This document shows, piece after piece, positions 25,090 to 34,085 of a DNA stretch of 64,000 nt. The stretch's first letter is position 1. Every line of letters starts with the position of its first letter. The position numbers and the translations under genes were made by a program. Source of the DNA: Hyphomicrobiales bacterium (lineage in GTDB: Bacteria; Pseudomonadota; Alphaproteobacteria; Rhizobiales; Rhizobiaceae); the NCBI GenBank assembly GCA_900471925.1, contig UCGV01000002.1, positions 241,305-305,304 on the forward strand, in the 5' to 3' direction. The notes below the pieces were generated by a model. The model ran no database searches and was not told where the DNA came from. It saw only the letters and a list, made by a program, of their open reading frames with translations.

Positions 25090-26310
25090 ATGGCGCGTGC
25101 CTTTCTCTTCGTTCTGGATTCCTTCGGCGTTGGCGGGGCGCCGGATGCGGCAGCCTATGGCGACGACGGCGCCGACACGCTCGGCCATATCGCCGAATTC
25201 TGTGCGGCCGGTGCGGCCGACCGTGCCGGCCTGCGCTCCGGCCCGCTTTCCCTGCCGAACATGTCGTCGCTCGGCCTGCTACATGTCGCGCGTGCGGCAA
25301 CCGGCCAATTTCCTGCCGGCATGCCGCTGCCGGACAAGATCTACGGCATCTATGGCGCAGCCAACGAGATATCGCGCGGCAAGGACACACCGTCAGGCCA
25401 TTGGGAAATTGCCGGAACGCCCGTTACCTTCGACTGGGGCTATTTCCCTGACGAGGGCGACGCCTTCCCCCCTGAGATGATCGAGGCTCTCTGCCGCGCG
25501 GCAGGCGTGCCCGGCATTCTCGGCAATTGCCATGCCTCGGGGACCGATATCATCACCCGTTACGGCGAGGAGCACATGCGCAGCGGCAAGCCGATCTGCT
25601 ACACCTCTGCGGACTCCGTGTTCCAGGTGGCGGCTCACGAGGTCTATTTCGGACTCGATCGCCTCCTCGACTTCTGCCAGATCGCTCGTCGTCTGCTCGA
25701 TCCCTACAATATCGGCCGCGTTATCGCGCGCCCCTTCATCGGCCAGAGCATCGCCACCTTCCAGCGGACCGGCAACCGGCGCGATTTTTCCGTACCGCCG
25801 CCGGAACCGACGCTGCTCGACCGGCTCGTCCAGCATGGCCGTAACGTGCATGCGGTCGGAAAAATCGGCGATATCTTCGCCCATCAGGGTGTCTCGCGCG
25901 TCATCAAGGCAAATGGCAACGATGCGCTCATGGATGCCTCCCTCGCGGCCATCGATGAGGCTGAGGACGGCGATCTGGTCTTCACCAATTTCGTCGATTT
26001 CGACATGATCTACGGCCACCGCCGCGACGTGCCGGGCTATGCGGCGGCGCTCGAAAATTTCGATGCTCGGCTGACCGAGGTTCACCGCAAGCTCAGGGAC
26101 GGCGATCTGGTCATCCTGACCGCCGATCACGGCTGCGACCCGACCTGGCGCGGGACCGACCATACGCGGGAGCGCGTGCCTGTTATCGCCTATGGTCCGG
26201 GCATCCGGTCACGCTCGATCGGCGTACGCCGGACCTATGCCGATATCGGCGAAAGCATTGCGCGGCATCTGGGCATACCCCAGGGATCGCATGGAAGGAG
26301 TTTTCTGTGA
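25090..26310 (+). CDS. deoB: Phosphopentomutase
   Basis: 406 aa, normal length. Interconverts (deoxy)ribose 1-phosphate and 5-phosphate, linking nucleoside phosphorolysis to the pentose pathway and DeoC. The alkaline phosphatase fold metal sites are visible: [14 protein letters not shown] at the start, [27 protein letters not shown], and the C-terminal [17 protein letters not shown]. First gene of deoB-add-upp; its stop overlaps the GTG start of add. Confidence 0.97.
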   Translation: MARAFLFVLDSFGVGGAPDAAAYGDDGADTLGHIAEFCAAGAADRAGLRSGPLSLPNMSSLGLLHVARAATGQFPAGMPLPDKIYGIYGAANEISRGKDTPSGHWEIAGTPVTFDWGYFPDEGDAFPPEMIEALCRAAGVPGILGNCHASGTDIITRYGEEHMRSGKPICYTSADSVFQVAAHEVYFGLDRLLDFCQIARRLLDPYNIGRVIARPFIGQSIATFQRTGNRRDFSVPPPEPTLLDRLVQHGRNVHAVGKIGDIFAHQGVSRVIKANGNDALMDASLAAIDEAEDGDLVFTNFVDFDMIYGHRRDVPGYAAALENFDARLTEVHRKLRDGDLVILTADHGCDPTWRGTDHTRERVPVIAYGPGIRSRSIGVRRTYADIGESIARHLGIPQGSHGRSFL

Positions 26311-27275
26311 CATCGCATCTGAAGAAGGTCGAGCTGCACTGCCATCTGGAAGGGGCAGCTCCCCCGGCACTTACCGAAGCCCAGGCCCGTAAATACGGGA
26401 TCGACATCAGCGCCTATCTCAGGGACGGCGCCTATGTGTGGCACGATTTTGCGAGCTTTCTGGAATGCTATGACAAGGTTTCCGAGGTCTACAAAACCGA
26501 GGAGGATTATGCGCTGCTGACGGAAACCTATCTCGAAGAGCTTGCCGGCATCGGCACGATCTACAGCGAACTCATCGTCTCGCCCGATCATGGCAAACGC
26601 ATTGGGCTCGGCGCGGACGCCTATATCGAAGGTGTCTGCGAAGGTATCCGTCGGGCGAAGGCGAAAAGCGGGATCGAGGCACGACTGATCGTGACAGGCG
26701 AACGGCATTTCGGCCCTGATAGCGTGATCGGCGCAGCCGAATATGCGGCCAGGGCCGACAACCCGCTGATTACCGGCTTCAATCTTGCCGGCGAGGAACG
26801 GATGGGTCGCGTCGCCGATTATGCTCGCGCCTTCGACATTGCCCGCGATGCCGGGCTCGGGCTCACGATCCATGCCGGTGAAGTCTGCGGGGCCTTCAGT
26901 GTTGCGGATGCGCTTGATGACGTGCGCCCGGCGCGGATCGGTCACGGGGTGCGTGCAATCGAGGATGCCGACCTCGTGAAGCGCCTTGCCGACCTCGGAA
27001 CGGTGCTGGAGGTCTGCCCCGGCTCGAATATCGCGCTCAAGGTTTTCCCGGATTTTGCCGCCCATCCGCTGCGCAAGCTCAGGGACGCCGGCGTGCGGGT
27101 GACGATCAGCTCCGACGATCCGCCCTTCTTCCACACGTCGCTGAAGCGCGAGTATGAACTGGCGTCGCAAGAATTCGGCTTCAGCGATGCCGAGATCGAT
27201 GCGATGACGCGCGCGGGTATCGAAGCGGCCTTCGTCGATGAAGAGACCCGCAAGGCACTCCTCGCCCGCCTCTGA
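26307..27275 (+). CDS. add: Adenosine deaminase
   Basis: 322 aa, converting (deoxy)adenosine to (deoxy)inosine. Zinc and catalytic motifs are complete: [10 protein letters not shown] near the N-terminus, HAGEVCG with the catalytic Glu, RIGHGVRAI and the SSDDPPFF Asp pair. The GTG start at 26307 overlaps the deoB stop (GTGA), so the two are coupled. The product feeds the purine nucleoside phosphorylase encoded at 30796. Some family members act on adenine, but the context favours adenosine. Confidence 0.94.
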   Translation: MTSHLKKVELHCHLEGAAPPALTEAQARKYGIDISAYLRDGAYVWHDFASFLECYDKVSEVYKTEEDYALLTETYLEELAGIGTIYSELIVSPDHGKRIGLGADAYIEGVCEGIRRAKAKSGIEARLIVTGERHFGPDSVIGAAEYAARADNPLITGFNLAGEERMGRVADYARAFDIARDAGLGLTIHAGEVCGAFSVADALDDVRPARIGHGVRAIEDADLVKRLADLGTVLEVCPGSNIALKVFPDFAAHPLRKLRDAGVRVTISSDDPPFFHTSLKREYELASQEFGFSDAEIDAMTRAGIEAAFVDEETRKALLARL

Positions 27276-27386
27276 GCGGGCGGGCTGGGCAGCGTGCTTA
27301 AGGCAATTTCGTCTCCGCTCTTGCAGTGGAGGCAAATTCCGTGAAAGAAACGGCCGATAAGAACAAGATATTGGAAGGTTTCCGCT

Positions 27387-28016
27387 ATGGACGGCGTCAC
27401 AGTCATCGATCATCCGCTCGTGCAGCACAAACTCACCATCATGCGGCGCAAGGAAACATCGACCGGCAGTTTCCGCCGGCTGCTGCGCGAGATCTCGACG
27501 CTGCTCTGCTACGAGGTGACGCGCGATCTGGAACTGACGATGCAGACGATCGAAACGCCGATCCAAGAGATGGAAGCGCCGATCCTGGAAGGCAAGAAAC
27601 TGGTCTTCGCCTCCATCCTGCGTGCCGGCAACGGGCTGCTGGAAGGCATGCTCGATCTCGTGCCTTCGGCGCGCGTATCCCATATCGGCGTCTACCGCGA
27701 CCACGATACGCTGCAGCCGGTCGAATATTTCTTCAAGGCCCCGGAGGATATCGCCGAGCGCCTGATCATCGTGGTGGATCCGATGGTTGCGACGGGCAAT
27801 TCCGCGATCGCTGCGATCGACAAACTCAAGGAGCGCGGGGCGCACAATATCCGCTTCCTCTGCCTGCTGGCAGTGCCTCAAGGGCTTGAGAATTTCCGTG
27901 CGGCCCATCCCGACGTTCCGGTCTTCACCGCCGCGATCGACAGCCATCTGGACGAGAAGGGCTATATCGTGCCCGGCCTCGGCGATGCCGGCGACCGCAT
28001 GTACGGGACCAAGTAG
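27387..28016 (+). CDS. upp: Uracil phosphoribosyltransferase
   Basis: 209 aa, the usual length. Makes UMP from uracil and PRPP. The PRPP-binding loop [16 protein letters not shown] is intact, as is the C-terminal uracil-binding end ([14 protein letters not shown]). It salvages uracil released by the nucleoside phosphorylases encoded nearby. It lies 111 bases after add and ends in a strong terminator. Confidence 0.97.
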   Translation: MDGVTVIDHPLVQHKLTIMRRKETSTGSFRRLLREISTLLCYEVTRDLELTMQTIETPIQEMEAPILEGKKLVFASILRAGNGLLEGMLDLVPSARVSHIGVYRDHDTLQPVEYFFKAPEDIAERLIIVVDPMVATGNSAIAAIDKLKERGAHNIRFLCLLAVPQGLENFRAAHPDVPVFTAAIDSHLDEKGYIVPGLGDAGDRMYGTK

Positions 28017-28049
28017 TTTCTGCTTCCTTTACCAATTCGAAGGATGTGC

Positions 28050-28080
28050 AAGGCCCGGTGCTTCGTTCCGGGCCTTTTTC
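28050..28080 (+). terminator. Rho-independent terminator after upp
   Basis: AAGGCCCGG (28050-28058) and CCGGGCCTT (28068-28076) form a 9-bp stem with a 9-base loop, ending in a T-run. Confidence 0.9.
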
Positions 28081-28177
28081 ATGCCGCTGTTAGCAACTTC
28101 TCAGCACTTATGGCTTAGCAGCTTGAAGCATGAGGCCCTGCATGAAGCGGGGTTTATACAGGAAGGATTTCTGTTTC

Positions 28178-28711
28178 ATGCTCATGCGTACCGTCATATT
28201 CGCCAGCATCGCCGCTGCTCTGGCCACGCAAGTGCCCTCCCTGCTTGGAAGCGCCTCACGGCAGCCCGGCAACACGGTTTCTGCAAATTTCGTTTCGACC
28301 GAGGACAGCGCGCCGAGCGCGCCGGCAGCGATTTCCGATGGCGGAGCAATCCGCCTGCAGGCCGATACGCAAGGTCACTATACCGGCAATTTCAGGATCA
28401 ACGGCAAGCCGGTTCAGGGGCTGATCGATACTGGCGCGACCTATGTCGCGCTCAACGAAAGCACGGCCCGCAAGCTTGGTATCACCGGCAACCAGCTTGA
28501 TTTCCGCTATGCGGTCAATACCGCGAACGGCCAGACCAAGGCCGCGCATGTGATGCTCGATCGCGTGGAAATCGGTAGCATCAAGGTGCGTGACATCGAA
28601 GCCTTCGTACTGAGGGATGAGGCGCTGAGCGGCACGCTTGTCGGCATGAGCTTCCTGCAGAAGCTTGCCTCCTACTCCGTCGCCGACGGTTCCCTCAGCC
28701 TCAAGCAGTAA
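28178..28711 (+). CDS. Retropepsin-like aspartic protease, membrane-anchored
   Basis: 177 aa from ATG 28178, which follows AGGAAGGA; an ATG two codons later is possible. An N-terminal hydrophobic segment targets it to the membrane or periplasm. The active-site motif IDTGATYVALN and downstream hydrophobic strands (VGMSFLQKLASYSV) match the TIGR02281-type clan AA single-domain proteases, which work as dimers. Substrates are unknown. It is convergent with deoA, with a 6-base gap. Confidence 0.85.
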   Translation: MLMRTVIFASIAAALATQVPSLLGSASRQPGNTVSANFVSTEDSAPSAPAAISDGGAIRLQADTQGHYTGNFRINGKPVQGLIDTGATYVALNESTARKLGITGNQLDFRYAVNTANGQTKAAHVMLDRVEIGSIKVRDIEAFVLRDEALSGTLVGMSFLQKLASYSVADGSLSLKQ

Positions 28712-28717
28712 TTTTCG

Positions 28718-30025
28718 TCAGATACGGCCTGAAATGACCGGCGGCAGTTCCGGCTTAACGTCGGCGATGCGGTAGTTCGCGGCAAGGGCTTCGACGGCCC
28801 GCTCCACCGATGCCGCATCCGCGGCATGAACGACGGCGATCGGATCGCCTTCCTCGACACGGATCCCCAGCGGCACAAGGCCGGTGAAACCGACGCTGTG
28901 GTCGATCCTGTCGGCAGGATGGCGGCGGCCGCCGCCGAGGTCGATCACGGCCATGCCGATATCGCGTGCATCGCAGGCGGCAAGCCAGCCGGCGCGCGAC
29001 GCCGGTACGGGCCGCTCGACCGGTGCCTTGCGCAGATAGGCGTCCGGCCGTTCCAGAAGGTCGCTGGGGCCGCCGAGCAGATGTACCATGCGTGCGAAGA
29101 CTTCCGCAGCCCGGCCGGAGCCGAGCGCATCCTGCGCCTTGCCCTCCGCCTCGATCAGCGAGGCGGCAGCGCCCGAATGCAGGAGCATTTCGGCGGCGAA
29201 GGCGAGAACGATCGTTTCGAGGCGCGTGCCGGCTTTCCTGCCCGCCAGGAAATCGATGCAGTTGCGCAGTTCCACGGCATTGCCGGCACTATCGGCGAGC
29301 GGCTGGTTCATGTCCGTTATCAGTGCCGACGTCTTCACGCCGGCGCCGTTTGCGACCTCCACCAGCGAATGGGCGAGCACCCTTGCCTGTTCCGGGTCGG
29401 CGATGAAGGCGCCGTTGCCGGTCTTGACGTCGAGCACGAGCGTCTGAAGGCCGGCGGCGAGCTTCTTGGAGAGGATAGAGGCTGTTATCAGAGGGATGGA
29501 ATCGACGGTTGCCGTGACGTCGCGCACGGCATAGAGCCGGCCGTCGGCCGGGGCGAGCGCACCCGTCGGGCCGATGATGGCGCAGCCCGCTTCCTTCACC
29601 ACCTTGCGAAACAGGGCGGCGTCGGGATTGATCCTATAGCCCGGTATGGACTCCAGTTTATCGAGCGTGCCGCCGGTATGGCCGAGGCCCCGACCGGAGA
29701 TCATCGGCACCGCCACGCCGCAGGCGGCAGCAATCGGCGCCAGCATCAGCGAGACATTGTCGCCGACCCCGCCGGTCGAGTGCTTGTCTGCCACGGGGCG
29801 ATCGATATCGTCCCAGGAGAGCGTGTCTCCGGAGCGGGCCATGGCAAGGGTCAGCGCCACGGTTTCCGCGCGCGACATGCCCTTGAACCAGACAGCCATC
29901 GCAAAGGCGCCGATCTGGCCTTCCGAGAGTTCACCTGCGGCAAGCGCTGCAATGAAGGCTTCGATATCGCCTGTCGGCAATTCCGCACCATTGCGCTTTT
30001 TGCGAATGATCTCCTGCGGGATCAT
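28718..30025 (-). CDS. deoA: Thymidine phosphorylase
   Basis: 435 aa, normal length. Phosphorolyses thymidine/deoxyuridine to base and deoxyribose 1-phosphate. The family motif SGRGLGHTGGTLDKLES is intact, as are the N-terminal PQEIIRKKRNG and the phosphate-binding KHSTGGVGDNVSL. It is the last gene of the minus-strand run pnp-deoC-deoA, starting 1 base after deoC. Its product flows to DeoB and DeoC. Confidence 0.97.
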   Translation of the reverse strand: MIPQEIIRKKRNGAELPTGDIEAFIAALAAGELSEGQIGAFAMAVWFKGMSRAETVALTLAMARSGDTLSWDDIDRPVADKHSTGGVGDNVSLMLAPIAAACGVAVPMISGRGLGHTGGTLDKLESIPGYRINPDAALFRKVVKEAGCAIIGPTGALAPADGRLYAVRDVTATVDSIPLITASILSKKLAAGLQTLVLDVKTGNGAFIADPEQARVLAHSLVEVANGAGVKTSALITDMNQPLADSAGNAVELRNCIDFLAGRKAGTRLETIVLAFAAEMLLHSGAAASLIEAEGKAQDALGSGRAAEVFARMVHLLGGPSDLLERPDAYLRKAPVERPVPASRAGWLAACDARDIGMAVIDLGGGRRHPADRIDHSVGFTGLVPLGIRVEEGDPIAVVHAADAASVERAVEALAANYRIADVKPELPPVISGRI

Positions 30026-30026
30026 C

Positions 30027-30803
30027 TCAATAGCTCGCGGCGGCGGCCGGCTTCGGCTCCGTGCCGCTCAAGACGGCGAGGATATTGTCGAGGATGCCGG
30101 AGGCTCCGAACCGGAAGGTGGAGGGCATCGCCCAATCCGGCGTCATGATGGTTTCGGCGAGGCTGAGATAGAGCGCCGCATCGGCAACGGTGGCGATGCC
30201 GCCAGCCGGCTTGAAACCGACCTTCCTGCCGCTCTCCCTGATCGCACGGATCATGATATCGGCCGCCTCGAGTGTGGCATTGACCGTGACCTTGCCGGTC
30301 GAGGTCTTGATGAAATCGGCGCCCGCCTCGATCGCCAGTTCCGACGCGCGGCGAATGAGGGCGGCATCCTTCAACTCGCCGCTTTCGATGATGACCTTGA
30401 GGAGGACGGGGGCAACGCATTCGGCACGCACGGCCGCGACCATGTCTGTGACGGCTTTTTCATCGCCTGCTATGAATTTGCGGTAGGGAATGACGAGGTC
30501 GATCTCATCAGCGCCATCGGCGATCGCCTCACGCGTTTCGGCGGCGACATCTGCAATTTCCATATCGCCCGAAGGGAAATTGACGACGGTGGCGATGCGT
30601 ACCGGATGGCCCTTGCCGAGAATCGTGCGGGCATGAGCGACGAAACGCGGCCAGATGCAGATTGCGGCACTGTTGCCATAGGGGGTTTGCGCACGGGCGC
30701 ACAGCGTATCGATCTGCTCCTGGGTGCAGTCGTCCTTCAGATTGGTGAGATCGAGAAGGGAAAGGGCGACGGCGGCCGTCTCCCGGCTGGAATGACTATT
30801 CAT
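30027..30803 (-). CDS. deoC: Deoxyribose-phosphate aldolase
   Basis: 258 aa from ATG 30803, chosen because GGAGGAAG lies just upstream; a longer frame starts at 30824. Class I aldolase that splits deoxyribose 5-phosphate to glyceraldehyde 3-phosphate and acetaldehyde. The Schiff-base Lys is in DFIKTSTGKV, and GFKPAGGI is the phosphate site. The gene start overlaps the end of the purine nucleoside phosphorylase gene by 8 bases. Confidence 0.96.
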   Translation of the reverse strand: MNSHSSRETAAVALSLLDLTNLKDDCTQEQIDTLCARAQTPYGNSAAICIWPRFVAHARTILGKGHPVRIATVVNFPSGDMEIADVAAETREAIADGADEIDLVIPYRKFIAGDEKAVTDMVAAVRAECVAPVLLKVIIESGELKDAALIRRASELAIEAGADFIKTSTGKVTVNATLEAADIMIRAIRESGRKVGFKPAGGIATVADAALYLSLAETIMTPDWAMPSTFRFGASGILDNILAVLSGTEPKPAAAASY

Positions 30804-31605
30804 TTTCACTTCCTCCACCGGCAATCATTTCTTTCAATATAGCGGCAAGACGGGCGCCTCCGACGGGCGCCATGTCCTTGGTCTCTTCGTGGCTGAGCTC
30901 GCTGCCGGTCATGCCCGCCCCATAGTTGGTGATTACCGAGGCGGCGGCAACCCTCAGGCCCAGCATTCTTGCAATAATGACCTCGGGCACGGTCGACATG
31001 CCGACGGCATCGGCACCGAGAATGCGCGCCATGCGGATTTCGGCCGGCGTTTCGAAGCTCGGGCCGGAAAACCACATATAGACGCCGCTTGCGAGCGGGA
31101 TGCCGAGTGTCTTAGCGGCGTCTCGCATGGCTTCGGAAAGTTCCGCATCATAGGCATTGGTCATGCCGACGAAACGGTTGTCGCTCTCCTGGCCGATCAG
31201 CGGGTTCATGCCGGAATAATTGATGTGATCGGAAATCTGCATCACCGAGCCCGGCGGCATGTCCTCGTTGAGAGAGCCGGCGGAATTGGTGAGGATCAGC
31301 GCCTCGACACCGAGCGCCTGCAGAACCTCTATCGGCCGGCGCATGGCATTGGCATCGCCCTTTTCATAATAGTGGACGCGGCCGGAAAGCACGACGACAG
31401 GCACCGTGCCCAAATGGCCGGCGACGACCTCCCCCGCATGGCCGGAGACGGCGCTCACCCGAAAGCCGGGCAGATCCTTATAGGGGATGCGCACGGGATC
31501 GGTGACTTCATCAACGAGCGAACCGAGGCCGGAGCCGAGCACGATGCCATAGCGCGGCTTCAGCCCGCCGAGCAGCGCCGCGAGCAGGCTGACGGTCGCA
31601 ATCAT
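30796..31605 (-). CDS. punA: Purine-nucleoside phosphorylase (trimeric, class I)
   Basis: 269 aa. Cleaves inosine/guanosine and deoxy forms with phosphate. The motifs VLGSGLGSL, VSGHAGEVVAG, LTNSAGSLNEDMPPG and SGPSFETPAEIRM are those of the trimeric PNP class, distinct from hexameric DeoD. The stop TAG overlaps deoC by 8 bases, and the start overlaps cdd by 4. Symbol punA is by class; deoD is sometimes used. Confidence 0.95.
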   Translation of the reverse strand: MIATVSLLAALLGGLKPRYGIVLGSGLGSLVDEVTDPVRIPYKDLPGFRVSAVSGHAGEVVAGHLGTVPVVVLSGRVHYYEKGDANAMRRPIEVLQALGVEALILTNSAGSLNEDMPPGSVMQISDHINYSGMNPLIGQESDNRFVGMTNAYDAELSEAMRDAAKTLGIPLASGVYMWFSGPSFETPAEIRMARILGADAVGMSTVPEVIIARMLGLRVAAASVITNYGAGMTGSELSHEETKDMAPVGGARLAAILKEMIAGGGSENE

Positions 31606-31991
31606 CCGAGTTCGGTCTCGAAGGAGAAGGGCAGAAGCTCGGCCATCGTCATGGTCTTCTTCACGCCGACTTCATCACAGAGATAGATCTTCGTGTCCTT
31701 CGACGCGAATTCCGAGATCTTCTGCCGGCAGCCGCCGCAGGGCGGGCAGAGCGGCAGTTTTTCGGCGATAACGGCCAGTTCGACGATCTTCTTGGCGCCG
31801 CCCATGACCATGGCGCCGATCGCCGTCGGCTCGGCGCACCACCCTTGAGGGAAAGAGAGGTTCTCGATATTGGCGCCGGTATAGATCTTGCCATCCTCGG
31901 CGCGGATCGCCGCACCGACTGGAAACTTGGAATAGGGCGCGTGCGCGAAGGCCATGGCGCCGCGAGCAGCTTCGAACAGATCGTGAGACAA
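31602..31991 (-). CDS. cdd: Cytidine deaminase
   Basis: 129 aa from TTG 31991, which follows AGGAG and lies 1 base beyond the stop of the upstream permease. A longer frame to 32042 would overlap that gene by 50 bases and adds an unrelated Arg-rich end, so TTG is preferred. The zinc site is complete: WCAEPTAI with the catalytic Glu, and CPPCGGCRQKI. Converts (deoxy)cytidine to (deoxy)uridine for DeoA. Normal length for the homotetrameric type. Confidence 0.94.
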   Translation of the reverse strand: MSHDLFEAARGAMAFAHAPYSKFPVGAAIRAEDGKIYTGANIENLSFPQGWCAEPTAIGAMVMGGAKKIVELAVIAEKLPLCPPCGGCRQKISEFASKDTKIYLCDEVGVKKTMTMAELLPFSFETELG

Positions 31992-31992
31992 A

Positions 31993-32964
31993 TCAACGCT
32001 CCTTCGTATAGGGCACGCCGCCGGCCTTCGGCGGGATCGCAACGCCGATGAAGCCGGCGAGCAGGACGCAGGTCAGGATATAGGGCAGCGCCTGGAAAAC
32101 CTGAACCGGCACTTCGCCGATCAGCGGCACGGACTTGCCCTGCATGAAATTCGACAGCGCATCAAGGAAGCCGAAGAGCAGGCAGGCGAACATGACCGGC
32201 ACCGGCTTCCACTTGGCGAAGACGAGCGCGGCCAGCGCGATATAGCCCTTGCCTGCCGACATGTCCTTGATGAAGGCGGCCGACTGGGCGATCGCCAGAT
32301 AGGTGCCGGCAAAGCCGCAGAGGATGCCGGCGCACATGACGGCGCGATAGCGCAGCCAGGCCACCGAAATGCCCGCCGTATCGACCGCACCCGGATTTTC
32401 ACCGACAGCGCGCATGCGCAGGCCAAACCGCGTGCGGTAGAGAACCCACCAGGAGAAGGGCACGGCGAGGAAGGCAAGGTAGGTGAGGATATTGTTGCCG
32501 GAGATCACGCCGGCATAGAGCGGGCCGATAACAGGCACATCGCGCATCGCCTCGGCGCCCGGAAGCGTGATCGGTGCAAAACGGGCATCGGGTGCCAGCT
32601 GCGGGGTGCGACCGCCCTGCCCGAACCAGGCCTGGCCGAGCACGATGGTGATACCGGCGATGAAGAAATTGATGGCGACGCCCGAGATGATCTGATTGCC
32701 GCGATTGGTGATCGAGGCAAAGCCGTGGACGAGGCTGAGCGCCACCGAGCAGACGATGCCGGCACCGAGGCCGGCCCAGGCCGAACCGGTGAGATAGGCG
32801 ACGCAGGCGGCCGCAAAGGCCGAGCCCAGCATCTTGCCTTCGAGACCGATATCGAAGATGCCCGCACGCTCGGAAAACAGGCCGGCAAGGGCCGTGAAGA
32901 TCAGCGGAATGGAGAGCCGGATCGTCGAGCTCAGGACGCTGATGAAGATTTCATAATAATCCAT
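31993..32964 (-). CDS. ABC transporter permease, BMP/nucleoside type (second)
   Basis: 323 aa from ATG 32964, which follows GAGGAG; a longer frame to 33045 has no such site. Polytopic membrane protein of the RbsC/YufQ group with about eight or more hydrophobic segments (SLVHGFASITNRGNQIISGV, then MRAVGENPGAVDTAGI). Together with the permease at 32975 and the ATPase at 34086 it imports nucleosides bound by the BMP protein. It is followed directly by cdd. Confidence 0.94.
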   Translation of the reverse strand: MDYYEIFISVLSSTIRLSIPLIFTALAGLFSERAGIFDIGLEGKMLGSAFAAACVAYLTGSAWAGLGAGIVCSVALSLVHGFASITNRGNQIISGVAINFFIAGITIVLGQAWFGQGGRTPQLAPDARFAPITLPGAEAMRDVPVIGPLYAGVISGNNILTYLAFLAVPFSWWVLYRTRFGLRMRAVGENPGAVDTAGISVAWLRYRAVMCAGILCGFAGTYLAIAQSAAFIKDMSAGKGYIALAALVFAKWKPVPVMFACLLFGFLDALSNFMQGKSVPLIGEVPVQVFQALPYILTCVLLAGFIGVAIPPKAGGVPYTKER

Positions 32965-32974
32965 CGTCCGCTCC

Positions 32975-34078
32975 TCAGGCTCGCTTGAACTGCTGGTAGA
33001 TGCGCACCATCGCCGGACGGAACATATATTCCAGGGCGCCGGCAAACAGGATCACCAGACCCTGAATGACGAGGATCATCTCGCGGGTGATGTTGGGCAT
33101 TTCGAAGGAGATCCAGTCGCCACCCTGATACAGGACGCCGAAGAGGATCGCGGCGAAGACGATGCCGAGCGGATGGTTGCGCCCCATCAGCGATACGGCG
33201 ATGCCGACGAAGCCGGCGCCACCGACGAACTCCACCTGCAGGCGCGCAGACGAGCCCATGACCGGGTTCAACGCCATCATGCCCGCGAGCGCTCCGGAGA
33301 GCAGCATGGCGATGATGACGGTGCGCGCATAGGGAATGCCGGCATAGGCGGCAGCCGTCGGGCTGACGCCGAGCGTGCGCATGTCGAAACCGAGCTTGGT
33401 GCGCCAGACCAGCACCCAGACGAACCAGGCGGCAAAGAGCGCTATGATGAAGGAGACGTTGAACGGTGCGGCACCGAGCTTGGCTCCGAACATCGTCATG
33501 ATCCAGCCGAGCTTCGGAAGCTGCCCGCCTTCGAGGAAGGTGCGGGTTTCCGGCGCCATCTTGCCGGGCACGATCAGCACATGCACGAGGAGATAGACCA
33601 TCAGGGCCGCGGCGATATAGTTGAACATGATCGTCGTGATGACGATATGGCTGCCGCGCTTGGCCTGAAGAAAAGCGGGAATGAAGGCCCAGGCGGCACC
33701 GAAGAGGCCCGCACCGATGACGGCGACCGGCATGGTCACATACCAGGGCACATGATTGTCCAGGGACAGCGCCACCAGGGTACAGCCAAGGCCGCCGATA
33801 TAGGCTTGGCCTTCCGAGCCGATATTGAAGAGGCCGGCATGGATGGCAACGGCCACCGAAAGGCCGGTGAAGATGAAGCTCGTCGCATAAAACAGCGTGA
33901 AGCCGATGCCTTCGCCACTGCCGAAGGCGCCCTCAAAGAGAAGCGAGAGGGCAGCCAGCGGGCTTTCACCAATCAGCCAGACGACGAAGCCCGAGATCAG
34001 GAAGGCGACGAGAAGGTTCAAAAGCGGGATCAGACCGTAATTGATCCATCGCGGGAGTGGTACGGAAGCAGTGCTCAT
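32975..34078 (-). CDS. ABC transporter permease, BMP/nucleoside type (first)
   Basis: 367 aa polytopic protein of the YufP/NupP group; segments such as SPLAALSLLFEGAFGSGEGI and FNIGSEGQAYIGGLG are characteristic, as is MRTLGVSPTAAAYAGI. It lies 7 bases downstream of the ATPase gene and 10 bases upstream of the second permease. It pairs with that permease as a heterodimeric channel. Confidence 0.94.
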   Translation of the reverse strand: MSTASVPLPRWINYGLIPLLNLLVAFLISGFVVWLIGESPLAALSLLFEGAFGSGEGIGFTLFYATSFIFTGLSVAVAIHAGLFNIGSEGQAYIGGLGCTLVALSLDNHVPWYVTMPVAVIGAGLFGAAWAFIPAFLQAKRGSHIVITTIMFNYIAAALMVYLLVHVLIVPGKMAPETRTFLEGGQLPKLGWIMTMFGAKLGAAPFNVSFIIALFAAWFVWVLVWRTKLGFDMRTLGVSPTAAAYAGIPYARTVIIAMLLSGALAGMMALNPVMGSSARLQVEFVGGAGFVGIAVSLMGRNHPLGIVFAAILFGVLYQGGDWISFEMPNITREMILVIQGLVILFAGALEYMFRPAMVRIYQQFKRA

Positions 34079-34085
34079 TCAGGCC

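Noticed and set aside
26235..27947. 570-codon open frame on the minus strand
   Set aside because: It lies opposite add and upp, both of which have complete family motifs. Long antisense frames arise from GC-rich codon use.
28826..30148. 440-codon open frame on the plus strand
   Set aside because: Antisense to deoA and deoC; no recognisable domain.
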